Shown here piece after piece: positions 14,938 to 24,556 of a stretch of DNA of 38,371 bases. The stretch spans positions 1 to 38,371 of the forward strand of contig CAZKRL010000030.1 of NCBI GenBank assembly GCA_964555295.1. Reading direction: 5' to 3'. Position 1 is the first letter of the stretch. The number at the start of each line of letters is the position of its first letter. The notes beneath the pieces are model-generated. The model ran no database searches and was not told where the DNA came from. It worked only from the letters and a program-made list of their open reading frames with translations. This stretch comes from CAZKRL01 sp964555295 (GTDB lineage: Bacteria; Bacteroidota; Bacteroidia; Flavobacteriales_D; Sanyastnellaceae). The position numbers and the translations under genes are program-made.

Positions 14938-17900
14938 ATGTTCAGGCATCCAATGAATTTATTACACACCACGTTGCTCTTGATTGTATTTGTGGTTATT
15001 AGTACACTCTGTATTTCGCAAATTCCTCAAGGCAATTTAATGGAGGCATGCAATGGTGATACCTTTTTACAAAGGCAAAATATTCCAACTGAATTTCCTG
15101 GGCGAAGCTGCCGAATTGCTGAGCATATATACACATTCAATTACCCGCAAGGCATTCTATTTAAATATTCCATTCCTGAAAATTCTTGGACCGCGCTACC
15201 TACTGCGATGCCTAACCCTAGGGGTGAAGCTGGCACAGTTGCGCTTGCAGGCAAAATATATTGTATGGGAGGATATAATGGTTCGATATCGGCTCTTTGT
15301 CATGTCTACGATATAGCAAGTTCAAGCTGGAGTCAATTGCCCAATCTTCCTGTCCCTATTACTGGTACATATGCGGTATCGATTGGTAATAATATTTACA
15401 TTGCCGGCGCTAGTTTTGGAAACACCGTAACTCATTTTTTTAAATTCAATGTTGAAACAAACTCATTCACAACACTATCAAGTCCAGCACAAAGTCGTAT
15501 GCATTGCTCTTTGGTTGAATATGGAAATAGAGTTTATTACATAGGGGCCTACTACTACAACGGCAGCTATATCGCGTCTAATAATTTTGATGTTTACGAT
15601 CCCACAACCAATACCTGGAGCGGCTTAGCGCCTCTTCCAATGAATTTGTTTCGCGCATCAGGCGGCATTTTAAACAATCAATTGCATGTTTTTGGGGGTA
15701 ATACAACCGCTCCGAATATTACACCTTCAAACGTTCATCTTATTTATAATTTTGAGACTAATTCATGGAGTTACGGGAATCCTTTACCTTATGAAGCTGC
15801 AAGTATTGAGGTGGTGGAGCACGGAGACTCGCTTTATCTTGTTGGTGGTCTATCCGCAATAGGCGGAGTAAATAATACATACCTATATACCTGCTCCGAT
15901 AACTTAGTAGCATGTGGTGGAATCTCATGTGACGATAGCGATTCATGCACGGTGAACGATATCCTCTTAGCTGATTGCTCATGCGCGGGAACATTCGCCG
16001 ATGCTGACAACGACGGTACATGCGATGCGAATGACCTGTGTCCAGGTCCGGAAGCGGGAACTTCTTGCAACGACAACAACCCATGCACAGTCAACGACAT
16101 CATCCTCGCCGATTGCTCATGCGCAGGAACCTTCGCCGATGCGGATAACGACGGTANNNNNNNNNNNNNNNNNNNNNNNNNNNNNNNNNNNNNNNNNNNN
16201 NNNNNNNNNNNNNNNNNNNNNNNNNNNNNNNNNNNNNNNNNNNNNNNNNNNNNNNNACGATCCATGCACAGTTAATGATATTATCCTCGCCGACTGCTCA
16301 TGCGCGGGAACATTCGCCGACGCCGATAACGACGGCACATGCGACGCCAACGACTATTGCGCAGGTCCGGAAGCAGGCGCTATATGCGACGATAACGATG
16401 CATGCACTGTGAACGATGTAATCATCGCCGATTGCTCATGCGCGGGAACATTCGCCGACGCCGACAACGACGGTACATGCGATACGAATGACTTGTGCGC
16501 AGGTCCGGAAGCGGGCAGCGCATGCGACGATAACGATGCATGCACTGTGAACGATGTAATCCTCGCCGATTGCTCATGCGCGGGAACATTCGCAGATGCC
16601 GACAATGATGGCACATGCGATGCGAATGACCTGTGCATCGGAGCGGAGCCGGGCACTTCGTGCAATGATGAAAATCCTTGCACCATCAATGATATGATTA
16701 CAAGCGATTGCGCATGTGTTGGAACCGCTGTAGATCCCCAGTTCTCCTCTGAAAGTGTGCATGCTTGCGGGCCGTACACCTGGAACAATACAACTTACAA
16801 CGAGTCGGGCACATACGAAGTGACGCTGCACAATGCGGCAGGTTGCGACAGCATCGCTCAACTGATTCTCACCATCGGCACGCCTACCTTCACCAATGAA
16901 TCGGTGAACGCGTGCGATAGCTATGCGTGGAATGGAACTACCTACACGCAATCGGGAACCTACACCTATGTCACAACCAACAATACGGGTTGCCCGAATA
17001 CTGCAACACTAAACCTCACGGTTAACCCAACGCGTACTCCGTTGTTCAACGCTGTAGGTCCATATTGCAGCGGCGCGTCTATACCCGCATTGCCAACTAC
17101 CTCAACCAATGGTATACAGGGAGCATGGTCACCGGCGATCAATAATACCGCGACAACCACCTACACGTTTACTCCAAGTGCAGGTCAATGCGCAACAACG
17201 ACTTCTCTTACCATTACCATCAACACCAACAGCACAGCTCCATCGAGTGCAACCGCTTCATCTACCAACGTAGCGGCCAACACAACGGTAGCACTTACGG
17301 TGAATGGTGGCGCCCTGGGAACAGGGGCACAGTGGAAGTGGTACAGCACAAGCTGCGGAGGAACATCGGTAGGAACAGGTGCTTCAATAGCCGTAAACGT
17401 GGGAACAACTACAACCTATTTTGTTCGTGCTGAAGGAACATGCAACACAACCTCTTGCGCTTCGGTGACCGTCAATGTGCAAACAGTAAGTTGCGGACCA
17501 TTGAATGTAACGGCAACGGCCACCACAATTTGCTCGGGTAGTTCAACTACACTGAGCGTTCAGGGAAATACGGGAACAGGTGGTTCCTGGAAGTGGTACA
17601 AAAACGCTTGTGGCAGCGGCACGTGTGCCTACACAGGGGCAACCTATACTGTTTCTCCGACCACGACCACGACCTACTTCGTTCGTGCAGAGGGAGGCAT
17701 CTGTGGTACCACAGCATGCATGAGTATCACCATTACTGTCAATCCACTTCCAACAAAGCCTGCTTCCATTTCAGGTCCTGTGAGTGGTTTGTGCGGCATG
17801 CAAAATGTAATGTATAGCACATCGGCTTGCTCGGGGGCTACAGCTTATCAGTGGACAGTGCCTTCGGGTGTTACGATAGTATCGGGCCAAGGAACTACAA

Positions 17901-18520
17901 CTTTGACGGTTAATTTCTCTAATTCGATTGGCAACAATAGTAGTTGTGGTAGCGCCAGTATTTGTGTGAGAGCAGGAAATTCATGTGGGTGGTCGGCTTA
18001 TCAATGCAACAGTCTGCAGTTGACACCCGCGGCTCCTGGGTCTATATCAGGCAGTTCTACACCATGCCGAAGCCAACCGGTGGTGTATAGTATTACATCG
18101 GTTGTAGGTGCTACCTCCTACCAGTGGACGGTTCCCAGCGGATACACGATTCAATCAGGACAGGGCACGACTTCGATTACTTTAATACCTGGTAACACAG
18201 GCGGATCGATAGGAGTGCGAGCCATCAATGGTTGCGGTTCTTCATCCATGTCGAGCCGTTCGGTGTCTCCTAAGAAGTGCACGAGGTCCATGCCCATGGA
18301 GATGGAATTATGGCCCAATCCAACCAACAGCTTGGTTTTCTTTGGTTATGATGAAATACAACCTGAGAGGCTCGATATTTATGACATCATGGGTAAGACA
18401 ATCTACACAGGCCCTTGGATTGAGGAATTTAATGTTACTGGATTGGAGAGTGGTATCTACTTCGTACGCGCCACAAGCGGAGAAGAAAGCGTGGTGAAGC
18501 GGATGGAGGTCGTGAGGTAA
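14938..18520 (+). CDS. Kelch / TSP3-repeat / Ig-like surface protein with T9SS sorting domain (interrupted by assembly gap)
   Basis: One secreted protein split by 100 N. The start is at 14938 (or the ATG at 14953, MNLLHTTLLLIVF), with a signal peptide. A kelch-type region of about five blades follows (repeats such as LAGKIYCMGGYNG, NQLHVFGG, GDSLYLVGG). Next come 46-residue Cys/Asp-rich repeats containing ADADNDGTCDANDLC, resembling calcium-binding thrombospondin type 3 repeats. Then come Ig/PKD-like modules: two similar ones (ESVHACGPYTWNNTTY and ESVNACDSYAWNGTTY), two WKWY modules with TTTYFVRAEG, and two YQWTVPSG modules. The last 75 residues or so (from MELWPNPTNS to VVKRMEVVR) form a T9SS type A sorting domain. 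Before the gap the gene reads in frame 1 and after it in frame 2; this is explained by the arbitrary gap length, not a frameshift. It is a likely cell-surface adhesin or a protein released by T9SS. Confidence 0.85.
15928..16735 (+). repeat. 138-nt tandem repeats encoding TSP3-like Cys/Asp-rich units
   Basis: The block coding for DCSCAGTFADADNDG recurs with TGC starts at 15976, 16114, [gap], 16295, 16433 and 16571, and a degenerate copy at 16709. Every measurable spacing outside the gap is exactly 138 nt (46 codons). The DNA copies are nearly identical, which explains why the assembler broke here. Confidence 0.92.
16157..16256. other. Assembly gap (100 N)
   Basis: Exactly 100 N inside the 138-nt repeat array, a conventional placeholder length. 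Repeat phasing says the real missing sequence should be 57 nt plus a whole number of 138-nt units. Confidence 0.98.
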
Positions 18521-19029
18521 TGATGCGGCTGCATGGATGGGAGGATTACAATTATGAAGCTCACTATCAATCAATACTTCGGTGTATTGGCGGATTGGGA
18601 GCGCCGCAGCAGCTATTAGCTGATATCATAAGTGGGGAAAACAGCTTTTCAACGAGGGTTGGAGATGAATAATCCGCTACTTCATTTAATACCTTGATCG
18701 AAACTTCTTGCGACATTTGAAAGTGAGTTCGATGTTTGTAATCTGTCGTGGTTGCCTTCTTTTGCTTAGTTGCAATAGTGTCCTAAGGGCGTTCTAGAAG
18801 AACTAGTCCAATTCGGGAGAAGGTTATAGCGTATCATTGGACAAACGAGATTGCCGCTGTTTGGGTTTAAGGTGCTTCAATTAAGGTAACGGAGCTAAAT
18901 GAATTCAATCCAACAATGTCATAAGCATTAATTATATCATTACAAAATCAAACACTTTCCTTAATAGGAATTCATTAGTAGAGATTATCAAGAGTTGTAT
19001 TAAAACTCTCACAGTGGTAAACTTTATGA
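18521..19029. other. Gene-free intergenic stretch (509 nt) between convergent genes
   Basis: Lies between the kelch/TSP3 gene and lysS, which point towards each other. A weak hairpin (AGAGTT 18991-18996 with AACTCT 19004-19009, 7-nt loop) near the lysS end lacks a T-run. A 49-codon ORF at 18523-18672 is not convincing. No RNA gene or mobile-element signature was recognised. Confidence 0.5.
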
Positions 19030-20763
19030 TTAGTTGTTACTGGTAGATTGTCTCAACTGAAACCAGTTCAGTATGTCTTCGATGGGTATGGCAGGGATAT
19101 CCAGTTTATTTTTTTTTCTATAACCATTTAGATTTTGGTGTATTGCGGTGGGTTTGGCAGACCACAATTTTTCCAAAGAATCATAACCCGCATTGATCAT
19201 ATGTTCTGCCCATTCCGGAGGGATTCCGGCCGCTATGAAATCTTCTGTGGAAGGAGAGCGTTCAAATTTTTCCGGGCGCATTTGTGGGAAAAAAAGAACC
19301 TCCTGAATGGCGGTTTGATTAGTGAGTAGCATTACGAGGCGATCCATTCCGATGCCCATACCAGCGGCCGGTGGCATGCCAAACTCAAGTGAACGAACAA
19401 AATCCATGTCGATGAACATTGCTTCGTCATCACCACGCTCTTGCAATTTGACTTGATCTTCGAAACGAGACAGTTGATCAATAGGATCATTTAATTCACT
19501 ATAAGCGTTAGCCAGTTCTTTTCCGTTGACCATGAGCTCGAATCTTTCGGTTAGTTCGGGATGGTTGCGATGGCGTTTACACAAAGGCGACATTTCGATG
19601 GGATAGTCAGTAATGAATGTTGGCTGGATATAGTTTTTTTCACAGTATGTCCCGAAAATTTCATCGATAAGTTTGGCCTTGCCCATGGTGTCGTTAACAT
19701 CGATGCCAGAGGATTTGGCGAAGTGATGTAATGCTGCTTCGTCTTTACCGTAAATATCGAAGCCAGTGTGTTTCAAGATTGCATCGCGCATCGTTACTCT
19801 CTCAAATGGCTTCGAAAAATCAATGGTTTTGTCACCGTAGCTAATTACCATAGACCCTGTTGCATCACAGCAAACCTTGCGGAGCATTTCCTCGGTAAAG
19901 TCCATCATCCAGTTGTAATCTTTATAGGCCACATAGATTTCCATAGCGGTGAATTCGGGATTATGTGTTCGGTCCATGCCTTCATTGCGGAAGTTTCGGC
20001 TGAATTCGTAGACGCCATCAAATCCACCGGTTATGAGTCGTTTTAGGTACAGTTCATTGGCGATTCTCAGATACATGGGAACATCCAGTGTATTGTGGTG
20101 GGTAATGAATGGTCGTGCTGTGGCTCCGCCGGGAATCGGCTGAAGCACTGGTGTTTCCACCTCAAGATAGCCACGTTCATTGAAGAATTCTCTCATTGAC
20201 TGGAAAATGCGCGTGCGGGTAATGAAAATTTTCTTGACGCTTTCGTTTACTGCCAAGTCAACATAGCGCATTCTATATCGTAATTCAGGATCGCTGAAAG
20301 CGTCATGCACTATCCCATCTTTATCGGTCTTTACCGAGGGTAATGGGCGGATGGATTTACTTAGAATCTTGAATTCTTCAGCATGGATGCTGATTTCGCC
20401 CATTTTCGTGGTAAACATTTTGCCCTTCACCCCGATGAAATCGCCCGCATGAACCAGGTGCTTCACAACGTCTTTATAGAAGGATTTATCATCACCTGGA
20501 CATATGCTATCGATATTTACGTACACCTGAATTTTTCCAGATTCATCTTGAAGGTGCGCGAAGCAGGCCTTACCCATATCTCGCATGTTGAGGATTCTTC
20601 CGGCGGCTGAGACAGTTTTCCCCTCTTCATAATTTGCTATCAGGTTAGCTGCTTTGGCCGTAGTCTGAAATGCTTCTGCGGGATAGGGCTCAATGCCCCG
20701 CTCACGAAGTTTTTGAAGAGCATCTCGACGTACAATTTCTTCTGGTGATAAGGATGAATTCAT
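19030..20763 (-). CDS. lysS: Lysyl-tRNA synthetase, class II
   Basis: Charges tRNA-Lys with lysine. 577 residues. An N-terminal OB-fold anticodon-binding domain (about 50-145, VSAAGRILNMRDMGKACFAHL) is followed by the class II catalytic core. Motif 2 is FSRNFRNEGMDRTHNPEFT, then ELANAYSELNDP, and motif 3 is GMGIGMDRLVMLLTNQ. The core ends at LFFPQMRPEK. About 70 further residues (GIPPEWAEHMINAGYDSLEKLW, then NGYRKKNKLDIPAI) form a C-terminal extension that I recall in other Bacteroidota LysRS but not in E. coli LysS. A start-proximal -7 box lies 4 nt before the ATG. It lies downstream of ppiD but is separated from it by an intrinsic terminator, so it is probably its own unit. Confidence 0.95.
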   Translation of the reverse strand: MNSSLSPEEIVRRDALQKLRERGIEPYPAEAFQTTAKAANLIANYEEGKTVSAAGRILNMRDMGKACFAHLQDESGKIQVYVNIDSICPGDDKSFYKDVVKHLVHAGDFIGVKGKMFTTKMGEISIHAEEFKILSKSIRPLPSVKTDKDGIVHDAFSDPELRYRMRYVDLAVNESVKKIFITRTRIFQSMREFFNERGYLEVETPVLQPIPGGATARPFITHHNTLDVPMYLRIANELYLKRLITGGFDGVYEFSRNFRNEGMDRTHNPEFTAMEIYVAYKDYNWMMDFTEEMLRKVCCDATGSMVISYGDKTIDFSKPFERVTMRDAILKHTGFDIYGKDEAALHHFAKSSGIDVNDTMGKAKLIDEIFGTYCEKNYIQPTFITDYPIEMSPLCKRHRNHPELTERFELMVNGKELANAYSELNDPIDQLSRFEDQVKLQERGDDEAMFIDMDFVRSLEFGMPPAAGMGIGMDRLVMLLTNQTAIQEVLFFPQMRPEKFERSPSTEDFIAAGIPPEWAEHMINAGYDSLEKLWSAKPTAIHQNLNGYRKKNKLDIPAIPIEDILNWFQLRQSTSNN

Positions 20764-20767
20764 TCTG

Positions 20768-20775
20768 CGAAATTA
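20768..20775 (-). promoter_or_regulatory. Start-proximal -7 box of lysS
   Basis: TAATTTCG on the minus strand, one mismatch to TAnnTTTG, with only CAGA before the ATG at 20763. It lies downstream of the ppiD terminator, so lysS seems to have its own leaderless-type promoter. No TTG at the usual -33 distance was seen. Confidence 0.45.
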
Positions 20776-20801
20776 CGCGCGAGCAGGGGAGAGATAGCAT
20801 G

Positions 20802-20825
20802 AAAAAGGCCGCTCATAGCGGCCTT
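20802..20825 (-). terminator. Rho-independent terminator of ppiD
   Basis: On the minus strand, AAGGCCGCT, an ATG loop and AGCGGCCTT form a perfect 9-bp GC-rich stem. The T-run begins within the last stem bases and gives five T in a row. It lies about 36 nt after the ppiD stop and before the lysS promoter box. It is the clearest intrinsic terminator in the window. Confidence 0.85.
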
Positions 20826-20861
20826 GTTTAAATATTTTGTGCTGATTTATTACCTGCCGAT

Positions 20862-22901
20862 TTACTTACGCTCGTATCGGTAATCTTCGATTTTCGCACT
20901 TTCTCTCAGCGCATTACCAACAGCGTTGGCAGCGCGTTGACGATAGCTTACAGATAAACGTTCTTTATCCGATTTGTATTCGTCTTGGCTGTTTTCTGAT
21001 TGCAAATCTCCTGTTCGCTGCACCACATAAATCCCACCTTCTCCAATTACAGGGGACGAGATTTTGTCTTTCTCCAACCCCATACAAACTCCAATGAGTT
21101 TATTTTCTTGAGCACTTACACCAGATCCAGGAATATTGGAAACTCGGAAGTTCACCTTTTCAGCCTTTTTGATTTCAGTGCCTACCTTGGATGCAATCTC
21201 CTGCAATGTTCCCTCTTTCATTAACTCAATATATTTCTCAGCTTTCTTTTGTTTGATGACTTCGGTCTTGACCTGCTCATATATATTTTGAAGTGTTGGA
21301 ACTCCTTTCTCTTTGATATCAGTGAGCACAGCTATTACGTATTCATTGCCAATGCGCATAGGTTGAGAGACCTCACCCATTTCAGCAGCAAAAGCCCAAC
21401 TCACAAACTCACCCGCATCGCTTAGTCCTGCTACATTTGTTGCATTGGCGCGAATATTCGGGGCCTTCACTATCGGAGTACCACCATTGAGGTTTTTCGA
21501 GGCTGACCGATAGGAAGCAGTATCAGAGCAATTAATGGTGAAGTCCTTTGCACTGGCATAAGCAGCTTTGATGGTCTCATTTCTGGGCTCAATATCTCTT
21601 GTAATTTTCGCCACTTTGGTGTAAGGGAAGTTCTTTCCGGTTACCTCAATCAGATGCCAACCAAAATCAGATTGAACAATCTGGAGTGAACCAACAGCAC
21701 CATTGAAACATGCATCTTCAAAAGGTTTTACCATTTGACCTCTTCCGAATTTACCCAAATCACCTCCTTGTGAACCGCTGCCAGGATCCTCAGAGAACTG
21801 CTTGGCCATCTCTTCAAAATTCTTTTGACTCTTAATCACTCCCATGAGTGAATCGAGTTTAGCTTTCCCCTTGTCCTTGTCCTTTATAAGAATGTGCCTT
21901 GCTTGTACGGTGTTATTATCTAAACCACGTTTGCTGATTTTGGCTAATATGTATTGGTTTCCCGATAGAAACGGACCTAATACTCGGCCCACACTGTCGG
22001 TTTTAATCAATGCATCCATCTGACCAGGAAACGAGCCCTCCGTGTAGTTTGAGTACGAATCCATTGCGCCAGACTGCGTGGCGGCGAACATCGAGTCATC
22101 CTTTGCAGCAGTGAAGTCAATTTTTAATTTCGAAAGAGACTCTAACAAATAGGCACTATCGCCAGCGCTTGGCGTAACTGGAAAACGGATGTATTCTGCA
22201 TCTCTGCTGTTTTCCTGGCGGTATTTACGGTCGTTTTTGTGCTTGTTGTAGTAGGCCTTGATATCGCTTTCGTCCCAAGTAATTGTGGAATCTGGTATTT
22301 CATTGTAGGTTTTCACTACATAGTCAATAGCAATTCTATCGCTTCCTGCATGAAATGCCCATTTAGCGTCTATATTGTTAGCGTGAGATGCGTATTTAAG
22401 AAGTGCATCGTACTTTTCTTTTGAGCGCTTGTTTTTGACCAATTGTTTCCAATTATCTGCCATAACAGGATCCATTCCATCGAAGGATTTGCGAACTTGC
22501 TCTTTGATGGCGAGAGAATCTTTTCCACCGTAAATAACTGATTTCACAAATGGAGATGACATTTTACCGAACATGATTTCCTCGTATTCGTCTTCGCTTA
22601 TGTTGAGACCAAGTTCATCATACGCTTCTTGATAAACATAGTTTTCAACCAACTGATTCCAAGTGTCGTTAGAAAGGCTTTGCTCATTCCCTTTATATTG
22701 GAAAAGGGGCTCGCGATCCTGAATGGCCTTTTGCCACTCTTTCGCACTGATGGTGTTGCCGGCAATTTCACCAACTGCATTATTGGTGCCGCCAAACATA
22801 GACATAACAGCGTCGTAGGGAATCAAGAAGGAGAGCAGGCCTATACCCACCATTCCCATAAGTAACCAGCGGTAGCCGCGGATTTTTTCAATCATTGCCA
22901 T
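20862..22901 (-). CDS. PpiD/SurA-like membrane-anchored peptidyl-prolyl isomerase
   Basis: Envelope folding factor, 679 residues. A single N-terminal membrane segment (about 11-29, WLLMGMVGIGLLSFLIPY) follows a short cytoplasmic tail, as in PpiD. A SurA_N-type chaperone region comes next (about 35-230; GEIAGNTISAKEW). A parvulin rotamase domain starts near residue 330 with VQARHILIKDKDKG and continues with FSEDPGSGSQGGDLGKFGRGQMVKPFEDA and SDFGWHLIEV. The C-terminal region (about 440-650) may hold a second, degenerate parvulin-like fold. It follows the CNNM gene after 143 nt and is closed by a strong terminator. It is presumed to help outer-membrane and secreted proteins fold. Confidence 0.88.
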   Translation of the reverse strand: MAMIEKIRGYRWLLMGMVGIGLLSFLIPYDAVMSMFGGTNNAVGEIAGNTISAKEWQKAIQDREPLFQYKGNEQSLSNDTWNQLVENYVYQEAYDELGLNISEDEYEEIMFGKMSSPFVKSVIYGGKDSLAIKEQVRKSFDGMDPVMADNWKQLVKNKRSKEKYDALLKYASHANNIDAKWAFHAGSDRIAIDYVVKTYNEIPDSTITWDESDIKAYYNKHKNDRKYRQENSRDAEYIRFPVTPSAGDSAYLLESLSKLKIDFTAAKDDSMFAATQSGAMDSYSNYTEGSFPGQMDALIKTDSVGRVLGPFLSGNQYILAKISKRGLDNNTVQARHILIKDKDKGKAKLDSLMGVIKSQKNFEEMAKQFSEDPGSGSQGGDLGKFGRGQMVKPFEDACFNGAVGSLQIVQSDFGWHLIEVTGKNFPYTKVAKITRDIEPRNETIKAAYASAKDFTINCSDTASYRSASKNLNGGTPIVKAPNIRANATNVAGLSDAGEFVSWAFAAEMGEVSQPMRIGNEYVIAVLTDIKEKGVPTLQNIYEQVKTEVIKQKKAEKYIELMKEGTLQEIASKVGTEIKKAEKVNFRVSNIPGSGVSAQENKLIGVCMGLEKDKISSPVIGEGGIYVVQRTGDLQSENSQDEYKSDKERLSVSYRQRAANAVGNALRESAKIEDYRYERK

Positions 22902-23044
22902 AAGTCAAAATTCAATTTTAGGGGTGCGAATATCGTAAACATTGATGAAATACGAACCCTTCAAACGAAATTTGATGATTCGAAACAGAGGGCAACATTT
23001 TCAATGGCTTGATAATACGCTATCGGGATGCGATTGCTGGCCCC

Positions 23045-24328
23045 TCAGGCATCCCCTCGCTCTACTCGAATTAACTCAATTCTGTTTTCGGCGACCTCTA
23101 AAGCAGTGAGCAGATATGAGTCGCATGATACAGCATCATTGATCTCTGGTAGGTCGCCTTTGAGATGGATGAAAAGCCCTCCTAATGTGTCGTATTGGCG
23201 ATCATCTTCTGGCAAACGCAATCCGAATTTTTTGTTCAAATAGTCAATCTCCAACCGCGCTGAAAGTTCAAAAACACCTTGACTGATTTCACGTCCAGAA
23301 TGCTCATCCTTGTCGTGCTCATCATCGATTTCTCCAAAAATTTCCTCTACCACATCCTCCATGGTGATGATGCCGGCGGTACCTCCGAACTCATCAACCA
23401 CCACCGCCATATTGCGCTTTTGCCGAATGAAAAGGCCGAGTAATTCATTGGCTTGCATGGCCTCCGGAATGATGGAAACGGGCCGGATGATATGGCGGAT
23501 TTCCTTTGGGGTATTAAACAATTCGTAAGAATGAACATACCCAATGATGTGGTCAACACTATCGCGGTAAACCAGGATTTTCGAAAGTCTTGTTTGAACA
23601 AATAGGTCTTTCAAGGTGTCGATACTATCCGTGATTTCCACCGCTACAATCTCATTGCGCGGTATCATGCAATCGCGCGCCTTCACTTTGGAAAAGTCAA
23701 GGGCGTTCTGAAAAATGGTGATTTCATGGTCGATGGCGCGGTTCTGATCAATCTGACCGGTAGCTTGTTCGAGATAGTGATCAAGGTCGATTCGCCCAAA
23801 AGCGGGAGGCCCTTCATTGGATTTTTTTCCCGTAGCAATGCGAATGAGAAAATCAGCAATCTGAGTAACGAGCCAGGCAAATGAGAACATGACAATGTAC
23901 CAAATGGCCAAGGGCACCGCCATGATGATGAGCCAACGATTGGGGTTATGACTTACAATGGCTTTGGGGATGAACTCTCCAAAAACCAATACGATGGCGG
24001 TGGTAATTAAGGTTTGTGTAATGAGCAGGCCGAAGCTGCCAACGGTAGTAGTAAAGAGGGGAAGGTGCCATGCAATTTGTCCTTCCAAAAATTCGCCCAT
24101 GAACAGGCCGAATACTACCAGAGCGACGTTGTTGCCGATAAGCATTGCGGCAATAAAGTTTTTTGGAGTGGCAGCGAAATAGGAGATGATTCCTGAGGCG
24201 AATACACCTTGTTTTCTATCAAGCTCGATCTTCAGTTTGTTGGCCGAAACAAAAGCAATTTCCATTCCGCTGGAAAACGCAGAGGCGATTAATGAGAGAA
24301 GCAGAATAAGAATGAGCTGGATTTCCAC
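23045..24328 (-). CDS. CNNM/CorC-type transporter (hemolysin family protein)
   Basis: 427 residues. The N-terminal DUF21/CNNM membrane domain (about 1-190) has four hydrophobic segments and the motifs ASAFSSGMEIAFVSANKLKIE, IGNNVALV and GEFIPKAI. Two CBS domains follow (about 205-335; ARDCMIPRNEIVAV and VVVDEFGGTAGIITMEDVVEEIFGEI), then the C-terminal CorC_HlyC domain (about 350-420; LPEDDRQYDTLGGLFIHLKG). Relatives transport or regulate Mg2+/divalent cations; in gliding Bacteroidota the related GldE works with GldD, but I cannot say this is GldE. It follows the small membrane protein gene after 15 nt, in the coaX-lptC operon. Confidence 0.88.
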   Translation of the reverse strand: MEIQLILILLLSLIASAFSSGMEIAFVSANKLKIELDRKQGVFASGIISYFAATPKNFIAAMLIGNNVALVVFGLFMGEFLEGQIAWHLPLFTTTVGSFGLLITQTLITTAIVLVFGEFIPKAIVSHNPNRWLIIMAVPLAIWYIVMFSFAWLVTQIADFLIRIATGKKSNEGPPAFGRIDLDHYLEQATGQIDQNRAIDHEITIFQNALDFSKVKARDCMIPRNEIVAVEITDSIDTLKDLFVQTRLSKILVYRDSVDHIIGYVHSYELFNTPKEIRHIIRPVSIIPEAMQANELLGLFIRQKRNMAVVVDEFGGTAGIITMEDVVEEIFGEIDDEHDKDEHSGREISQGVFELSARLEIDYLNKKFGLRLPEDDRQYDTLGGLFIHLKGDLPEINDAVSCDSYLLTALEVAENRIELIRVERGDA

Positions 24329-24343
24329 GCGGTAAAAATACGT

Positions 24344-24556
24344 TTAGGTTTGTTGCTGGTTTTTCGCAGTACGCTCAAGACGGATGCGCATCATTCTGCG
24401 GAAATACCACCAGCAAAATGATATTGCCGGCACGATGAAATTCTTTGCGCCACCGGGCCATCCCTCAGTGAAGAAGATAGCGTAGAAGGCGTATATCACT
24501 GCTGCGATGGTGAATACGAGCCAGAATTTTTCAATGATTCTATACGTTGCGTTCAT
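24344..24556 (-). CDS. Small two-helix membrane protein of unknown function
   Basis: 70 residues. There are two hydrophobic segments (about 10-28, FWLVFTIAAVIYAFYAIFF, and about 38-52) joined by a short GWPGGAKN loop, with a strongly basic C-terminus (RRMMRIRLERTAKNQQQT) that should stay in the cytoplasm. The start overlaps the lptC stop by 4 nt (ATGA), and the CNNM gene follows after 15 nt, so it is a genuine operon member. I do not recognise a named family. Its placement between lptC and a CNNM gene suggests an envelope role, which is inference only. Confidence 0.72.
   Translation of the reverse strand: MNATYRIIEKFWLVFTIAAVIYAFYAIFFTEGWPGGAKNFIVPAISFCWWYFRRMMRIRLERTAKNQQQT

Noticed and set aside
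16001..16275. A real frameshift or two separate genes at the N gap
   Set aside because: The frame change is explained exactly by using 100 N in place of 57+138n nt.
15928..16735. CRISPR-like array because of regular spacing
   Set aside because: The 138-nt period is entirely coding, with no short repeat/unique spacer structure and no cas genes.
18523..18672. 49-codon ORF right after the kelch/TSP3 gene stop
   Set aside because: No recognisable family, no signal peptide or promoter, and short ORFs of this size are expected by chance.
18991..19009. Hairpin near the lysS 3' end as terminator
   Set aside because: Only a 6-bp AT-rich stem with no T-run on either side in the needed orientation.
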